From UBA1952 sp965246855 (GTDB taxonomy: Bacteria; Bacteroidota; Bacteroidia; Chitinophagales; Chitinophagaceae): DNA of 64,000 bases. Both the position numbers and the translations under genes were made by a program. Shown here one piece after another: positions 59,950 through 64,000 of this stretch. The notes below the pieces were generated by a model. That model searched no databases, was not told the DNA's origin, and saw only the letters and a program-made list of their open reading frames with translations. Every line of letters starts with the position of its first letter. Position 1 is the first letter of the stretch. Location: the NCBI GenBank assembly GCA_965246855.1, contig CBDFFP010000009.1, positions 124,001 through 188,000 on the forward strand, read 5' to 3'.

Positions 59950-61668
59950 TTACACGCCTAATTTCTCTAGCTCTACCTGTACAAAATCACCCAACTCTTT
60001 TACGTACGCAGCTGAGAAATCAAAGCGGATACCGGCGGTTTTGTAGAGTTCGGGCAGCGTTTGCGTATAGCCCAGCGCCAAGGCTTGCTGGTAGCGATCA
60101 AGCGTGCCTTCCGGGTCGCTTTGGTATTGCCGCCACATAGCAATTGCGCCGAGTTGGGCGATGCCGTATTCAATGTAGTAGAACGGCACTTCAAAGAGGT
60201 GAAGCTGCTTTTGCCAGAACGCTTTCCGGTAGTCGTCAAAGCCACTCCAATCCGTAACGCCGGTGGAAAATTCTTTCAGGATTTCCATCCAGGAAGCCTC
60301 CCGTTCTGCTACGCTGTGACCGGGATGGGTGTAAAGCCAGTGCTGGAATTTGTCTATTGTGGCAATCCACGGCAGCACGGAAATGACGCGCTCTAATTCT
60401 TCTAACTTGGCGCGGCGCAGGTCTTCGGCGTTGGGGAAAAACGTGTCCCAGTGTTCCATGCTGAACAGCTCCATGCTCATGCTTGCCAGCTCGGCAATCT
60501 CCATCGGGTATTCTTTGAACGCCGACAATTTCAGCGGGTGGGAAAGGAAGGAATGCACCGCGTGGCCGCCTTCGTGCACCATCGTAATCACGTCGCCGAT
60601 GGTTCCGGCAGCGTTCATGAAGATGAAAGGCACGCCCGTTTCCGGCAAGGGACAGTTATATCCGCCCGGCGCTTTCCTGATGCGCGATTCCAGATCCAGA
60701 CGGTTCATTTCCTGCATCGTGCGCAGATAACCAGCATAAGCAGGACGCAGCTTTTCAAAAGCGGCAATGGATTTTTTAAGAAGTTCTTCGCCCGTCTCAA
60801 AAGGCTTGAGTGGTTCGCGGCCCTGCGGCTCAGCATCGGCATCCCAGGGGCGCAACACGTCCAGACCGAGGCGCTTTTTCCGGGCTTCTACCAGCAATTT
60901 GTGGAGCGGCAAAATGTGCTCGCGCACGGCTTCGTGGAAGCGGAAACAATCTTCGGGCGTGTAATCAAAACGGCCCAGCTCTTTAAACTTATAATCGCGA
61001 TAATTGGGGAAACCTGCGTTTTTGGCGATTTGCTGGCGCAACTGGAGGAGCTTGTCAAACAGCGCGTTCAGCGCGTCTTTGTCTTCTAAACGGCGCGCAG
61101 CTACTTTGCGAAAAACGCTTTCCCGGAGCGCACGGTCTGTTTGCTGGAGAAAGCGGGCGGCTTGTTGGAGCGTGTATTCTTTCCCGTCCACTTCCACCGT
61201 CATCGCCCCGGAAATTTGCCCGTATTGCTGCGCCAGCACGCCGATTTCGGCTTGCAGTGCTACGTTTTCTTCGCGGTAGAGCTTCAACGAATTTTCTACG
61301 CTGCGCAAATACGGGCCGTAGAGTTTCGGGTCTAAATCTTTTAGGAACGGCGATTCCACCAGCTTTTGCTGCAACTGGAAAACCAGCGGTTTCAGCTTTG
61401 GCTCTATCTCCATCACGAAGTAGGTAAAAGCTTCTTCGTAGGCTTTGTTGGTGGTGTCCGTCGTCATGCGGATTTGCCGCCACGCCGCGTCTTCGCCTAC
61501 CACGGCTTCCAACTCGCTCCACTGCGAAAGCCAAGCTTCTAAGGCTTCTTTGGAAGAGATTTCTGCGTTTAAAAGTTGTTCGTAATAAGGCAGCAGGGTT
61601 TCCCAATTGGTAACGGAAAAACCAGCGGGCAGGAAGTGGCGGGAAACGTCAAAAGCGGCGGTGTTCAT
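59950..61668 (-). CDS. pepF: M3 family oligoendopeptidase (PepF-type)
   Basis: The 572-residue cytoplasmic zinc metallopeptidase cleaves short peptides. The zinc site is VHEGGHAVHSF (His365-Glu366, His369), and the downstream Glu ligand lies in PMEIAELASMSMELFS. The N-terminal half is helical (ENSLKLYREENVALQAE, LRESVFRKVAARRLEDKDALNALFDKLLQLRQQIAKNAGFPNYRDYKF). The family features YNCPLPETGVPFIFMNAAGTIGDV and FEVPFYYIEYGIAQLGAIAMW are present. It is a complete gene reading toward the LRR gene. Confidence 0.95.
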   Translation of the reverse strand: MNTAAFDVSRHFLPAGFSVTNWETLLPYYEQLLNAEISSKEALEAWLSQWSELEAVVGEDAAWRQIRMTTDTTNKAYEEAFTYFVMEIEPKLKPLVFQLQQKLVESPFLKDLDPKLYGPYLRSVENSLKLYREENVALQAEIGVLAQQYGQISGAMTVEVDGKEYTLQQAARFLQQTDRALRESVFRKVAARRLEDKDALNALFDKLLQLRQQIAKNAGFPNYRDYKFKELGRFDYTPEDCFRFHEAVREHILPLHKLLVEARKKRLGLDVLRPWDADAEPQGREPLKPFETGEELLKKSIAAFEKLRPAYAGYLRTMQEMNRLDLESRIRKAPGGYNCPLPETGVPFIFMNAAGTIGDVITMVHEGGHAVHSFLSHPLKLSAFKEYPMEIAELASMSMELFSMEHWDTFFPNAEDLRRAKLEELERVISVLPWIATIDKFQHWLYTHPGHSVAEREASWMEILKEFSTGVTDWSGFDDYRKAFWQKQLHLFEVPFYYIEYGIAQLGAIAMWRQYQSDPEGTLDRYQQALALGYTQTLPELYKTAGIRFDFSAAYVKELGDFVQVELEKLGV

Positions 61669-61766
61669 TGGGGAATTTCGGGCGGAAAAAGGGTTGCAAA
61701 TTAGCAGGATGCTGCGGACGAAACCTATAAGGTTTCCAAAACCTTATAGGTTTTTGGAAGGTGGTG

Positions 61767-62192
61767 TTACTTCTTCGCAACGCCAATCACAATCGCGCCT
61801 GCGGTCATCAGCCCCACGCCGAGCATCACCGGCCACGTGATTTTTTCTTTCAGAAAGAAAGCCGCCAGCAGCGTGGCGAATACCAGTGAAAGCCGCTCAA
61901 TCGGCGCAACGAGCGTGGCATCGGAAGCAGAAAGGGCTTTGAACGCACACAGCGTGGAGAGCGTAGTGATGATGCCCGCGGCCAGCAAACAGCCCCATGT
62001 TTTGGGGTCAATATCGCTCAATGATTGGCGCAGGTTTCCGGTAGCGAAAGCGGAAATCCAGGTGATGATGAGAATCAGCACCGACTGCACGGCGAAGGCG
62101 ACAAAAGGGTTCAGCTTTTCCAGCCCGGCTTTGGTGAGAATAAGGGCAATCGCAGCGAAGATGGCCGCACCGAGCGCGAAAACAATAGCCAT
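61767..62192 (-). CDS. Half-size EamA/DMT family membrane protein
   Basis: The 141-residue protein has four to five membrane helices and a single EamA unit: IFALGAAIFAAIALILTKAGLEKLNPFVAFAVQSVLIL, then CAFKALSASDATLVAPIERLSLVFATLLAAFFLKEKITWPVMLGVGLMTAGAIVIG. Full DMT transporters carry two such units, so it probably works as a dimer, as in the YyaM/EmrE-sized members. Substrate unknown. Confidence 0.88.
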   Translation of the reverse strand: MAIVFALGAAIFAAIALILTKAGLEKLNPFVAFAVQSVLILIITWISAFATGNLRQSLSDIDPKTWGCLLAAGIITTLSTLCAFKALSASDATLVAPIERLSLVFATLLAAFFLKEKITWPVMLGVGLMTAGAIVIGVAKK

Positions 62193-62277
62193 AGCGGGGA
62201 ACGGCTACCAACAAATGTGCCAGCGGGGGATGTTTCATAGAGCGGGATTTTATGGAAACAGCATCCATTCCTACAAT

Positions 62278-62382
62278 ACGGGTCATTCCGAGCGCGGAGC
62301 GAGGAATCTCACAGCAGAAGAGACACAGCATTATCTGGCACAGCGCGAGTGAGATTCCTCCTGCGTCGGAATGACCCGCATT
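62278..62382. repeat. GTCATTCCGA dispersed hairpin repeat, copy 2
   Basis: GGGTCATTCCGAGCGC..GCGAGGAATCTCAC pairs with GTGAGATTCCTCCTGCG..TCGGAATGACCC. The interior has GAAGAGACACAGCATTATC. It shares ends and interior with copy 1 at 24345. ATGAAACAT repeats follow at 62412-62437. No gene was seen between 62193 and 62528. Confidence 0.85.
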
Positions 62383-62452
62383 TTGTAGAATATTGCGCTT
62401 CTATTCCACTCCATGAAACATAAAACATGAAACATGGCGAAGCCGTCCGCCT

Positions 62453-62460
62453 TACCTTTG
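62453..62460 (+). promoter_or_regulatory. -7 box TACCTTTG for pyrG
   Basis: TAnnTTTG followed by CCC, 68 bases upstream of the pyrG ATG. Confidence 0.45.
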
Positions 62461-62528
62461 CCCGACCGCCGGAATGTTGTGTGCATGGAGAGTCGGTCGC
62501 TGAAAAAGACAATTCCCCCTATCCAAAA

Positions 62529-64000
62529 ATGAGCAAGTTTATTTTCGTAACCGGCGGTGTTACTTCTTCGCTGGGCAAAGGCATTGTGGCTGCCTCTTTA
62601 GCCAAGCTGCTACAGGCGCGCGGCTACCGCACCACCATCCAGAAGTTTGACCCGTACATCAACATTGACCCCGGCACGCTCAATCCCTACGAGCATGGCG
62701 AATGCTATGTAACCGAAGACGGCGCAGAAACCGACCTGGACCTCGGCCACTACGAGCGCTTCCTCAACACGCCCACCTCGCAGGCCAACAACGTGACGAC
62801 GGGCCGCATCTACCAACACGTCATCAACCGCGAGCGCGAAGGCGCTTTTCTGGGGAAAACAGTGCAGGTGGTTCCCCACATCACCGACGAGATTAAGCGC
62901 CGGATGACCTTGCTGGGACAGGACGATACCTACGATGTAGTGATTACCGAACTGGGCGGCACCGTGGGCGATATCGAAAGCCTGCCTTTTCTGGAAGCGG
63001 TGCGGCAACTGAAGTGGGAACTGGGCGATGAAAACTGCCTTGTGGTACACCTCACGCTGGTTCCGTACCTCCGGGCGGCAAAGGAACTGAAGACCAAACC
63101 GACGCAGCACTCGGTGAAGATGATGAGCGAAAACGGCCTCACGCCCGACGTGTTGGTCTGCCGCACCGAAGAGCCGCTCTACAACGAACTGAAACGGAAG
63201 ATTGCCCTCTTCTGCAACGTCACCAAAGACGCCGTGATTGAGGCGCGCGACGCGGATACGATTTACGGTGTGCCGTTGGAAATGATGCGCGAAGGGCTGG
63301 ATACCATTTGCCTCCAAAAGCTCAAATTGCCGATGGGACAGGAGCCGAATCTGGACAAGTGGAAGGAATTTTTGAACAAGCTGCGCTACCCGAAAAGCAA
63401 AGTAACCATCGGCCTCATTGGCAAGTACGTAGAGCTACAGGATGCCTACAAATCCATTCTGGAATCCCTGATTCACGCGGGCGCGGTGGCCGATTGCAAG
63501 GTGGAAGTCCGCAACATCCACTCCGAGTATCTCACCACCGAAACCGCTGCCGATAAGCTCCAACATTTAGACGCGGTGCTGGTCGCGCCGGGCTTTGGCT
63601 CGCGCGGCATTGAAGGGAAGATTGACGCCATTCGCTATGCGCGGGAAAGCGGGCTGCCGTTCCTCGGCATTTGTCTGGGAATGCAAATGGCCTGCGTGGA
63701 ATTTGCGCGCAACGTGCTGGGCCTCAAAAAAGCGTTTTCCACCGAGATGGACGCCGAAACGCCCCACCCGGTCATCTCCATGATGGAAGACCAAAAGGCC
63801 ATTACGCACATGGGCGGCACGATGCGCCTCGGCTCCTACGAATGCGCGCTCCACCCGGATTCCAAAGTCGCGTCTTTCTATGGCTCGACCCATATCCGCG
63901 AGCGCCACCGCCACCGCTACGAGTTTAACAACGACTATCTCACGGCCTTTGAAGAAGCGGGCCTGCTGCCGGTGGGCAAAAACGTAGAAACGGGCCTTGT
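62529..64000 (+). CDS. pyrG: CTP synthase, 3' end cut by window
   Basis: PyrG makes CTP from UTP, ATP and glutamine. Some 490 codons are visible and about 45-50 should lie beyond the window. The synthetase domain begins MSKFIFVTGGVTSSLGKG (P-loop) and continues with KFDPYINIDPGTLNPYEHGE and ELGGTVGDIESLPFLEA. The glutaminase domain starts near residue 295, with VAPGFGSRG and the nucleophile Cys in LGICLGMQMACVEFARN. FYGSTHIRERHRHRYEFN contains the conserved arginine-rich segment. It starts at ATG 62529. Confidence 0.97.
   Translation, partial: MSKFIFVTGGVTSSLGKGIVAASLAKLLQARGYRTTIQKFDPYINIDPGTLNPYEHGECYVTEDGAETDLDLGHYERFLNTPTSQANNVTTGRIYQHVINREREGAFLGKTVQVVPHITDEIKRRMTLLGQDDTYDVVITELGGTVGDIESLPFLEAVRQLKWELGDENCLVVHLTLVPYLRAAKELKTKPTQHSVKMMSENGLTPDVLVCRTEEPLYNELKRKIALFCNVTKDAVIEARDADTIYGVPLEMMREGLDTICLQKLKLPMGQEPNLDKWKEFLNKLRYPKSKVTIGLIGKYVELQDAYKSILESLIHAGAVADCKVEVRNIHSEYLTTETAADKLQHLDAVLVAPGFGSRGIEGKIDAIRYARESGLPFLGICLGMQMACVEFARNVLGLKKAFSTEMDAETPHPVISMMEDQKAITHMGGTMRLGSYECALHPDSKVASFYGSTHIRERHRHRYEFNNDYLTAFEEAGLLPVGKNVETGL

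Noticed and set aside
1..64000. tRNA, rRNA or riboswitch genes
   Set aside because: No cloverleaf, rRNA segment or recognisable riboswitch core was found by reading. A tRNAscan or Rfam run would settle this.

Overview
The window is a piece of a Bacteroidota chromosome of roughly 50% G+C. Four secreted proteins carry type IX secretion (T9SS) C-terminal sorting domains. There are also Bacteroidota-restricted families (DUF5606, a DUF3575-like barrel, a MuiA/DUF4139 protein, a HmuY-like protein with its TonB receptor). Many genes have a TAnnTTTG or TAnnTTCG box just upstream of the start, which resembles the -7 element of the Bacteroidota housekeeping sigma factor. No rRNA, tRNA or CRISPR array was seen.

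Layout. 1-7.7 kb: a giant T9SS-secreted beta-helix protein (truncated by the window start), a conserved hypothetical gene with a leader full of small hairpins, and a PpiD-type foldase. 7.87-8.19 kb: eleven exact DnaA boxes, a strong candidate replication origin. 8.2-16.2 kb, reading away from it: nadA, a T9SS protein with a PA domain, mnmG, recX, apaG and typA. 16.2-18 kb: about 1.8 kb without a recognisable gene. 18-30 kb: a YiiX-like lipoprotein, a DUF4878-like lipoprotein, a SpmA/SpmB fusion, a MuiA-like protein followed by a 43-bp tandem repeat, a zinc alcohol dehydrogenase, a LEA-like lipoprotein, a DUF3575-like barrel, dcd, and the three-gene pntA1-pntA2-pntB transhydrogenase operon.

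30.3-37.8 kb is the most distinctive block. Six co-directional, tightly packed genes form a MoxR AAA+ ATPase / vWA / beta-propeller ternary (bpX-type) system with membrane and TPR-like partners; it belongs to the group proposed to act in NTP-dependent conflict or regulated cell responses. A lipoprotein and an ABC-F ATPase follow.

40.7-44.6 kb is an accessory island. An HxlR regulator is divergent from an SDR, an azoreductase and a decayed DoxX gene, next to a small cassette-like ORF. The two minus-strand genes each end beside a long imperfect inverted repeat that looks like an integron attC site. A complete but dead IS1-family element with an 8-bp target duplication follows. Next come a trypsin-like protease with a zinc ribbon and a HEPN/nucleotidyltransferase (HepT/MntA-like) pair directly ahead of an incomplete phenylacetyl-CoA epoxidase set (paaB, paaC).

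48-64 kb: a PAP2-like membrane protein, a frameshifted CDP-alcohol phosphatidyltransferase, a TonB receptor / HmuY-like haem-uptake pair, asd, a DUF5606 protein, hemW, ctpA, a small T9SS protein, a leucine-rich-repeat protein, pepF, an EamA protein and pyrG (cut by the window end). Several families of hairpin-forming dispersed repeats lie between genes, and one of them supplies the stop codon of the gene it follows in both of its copies.
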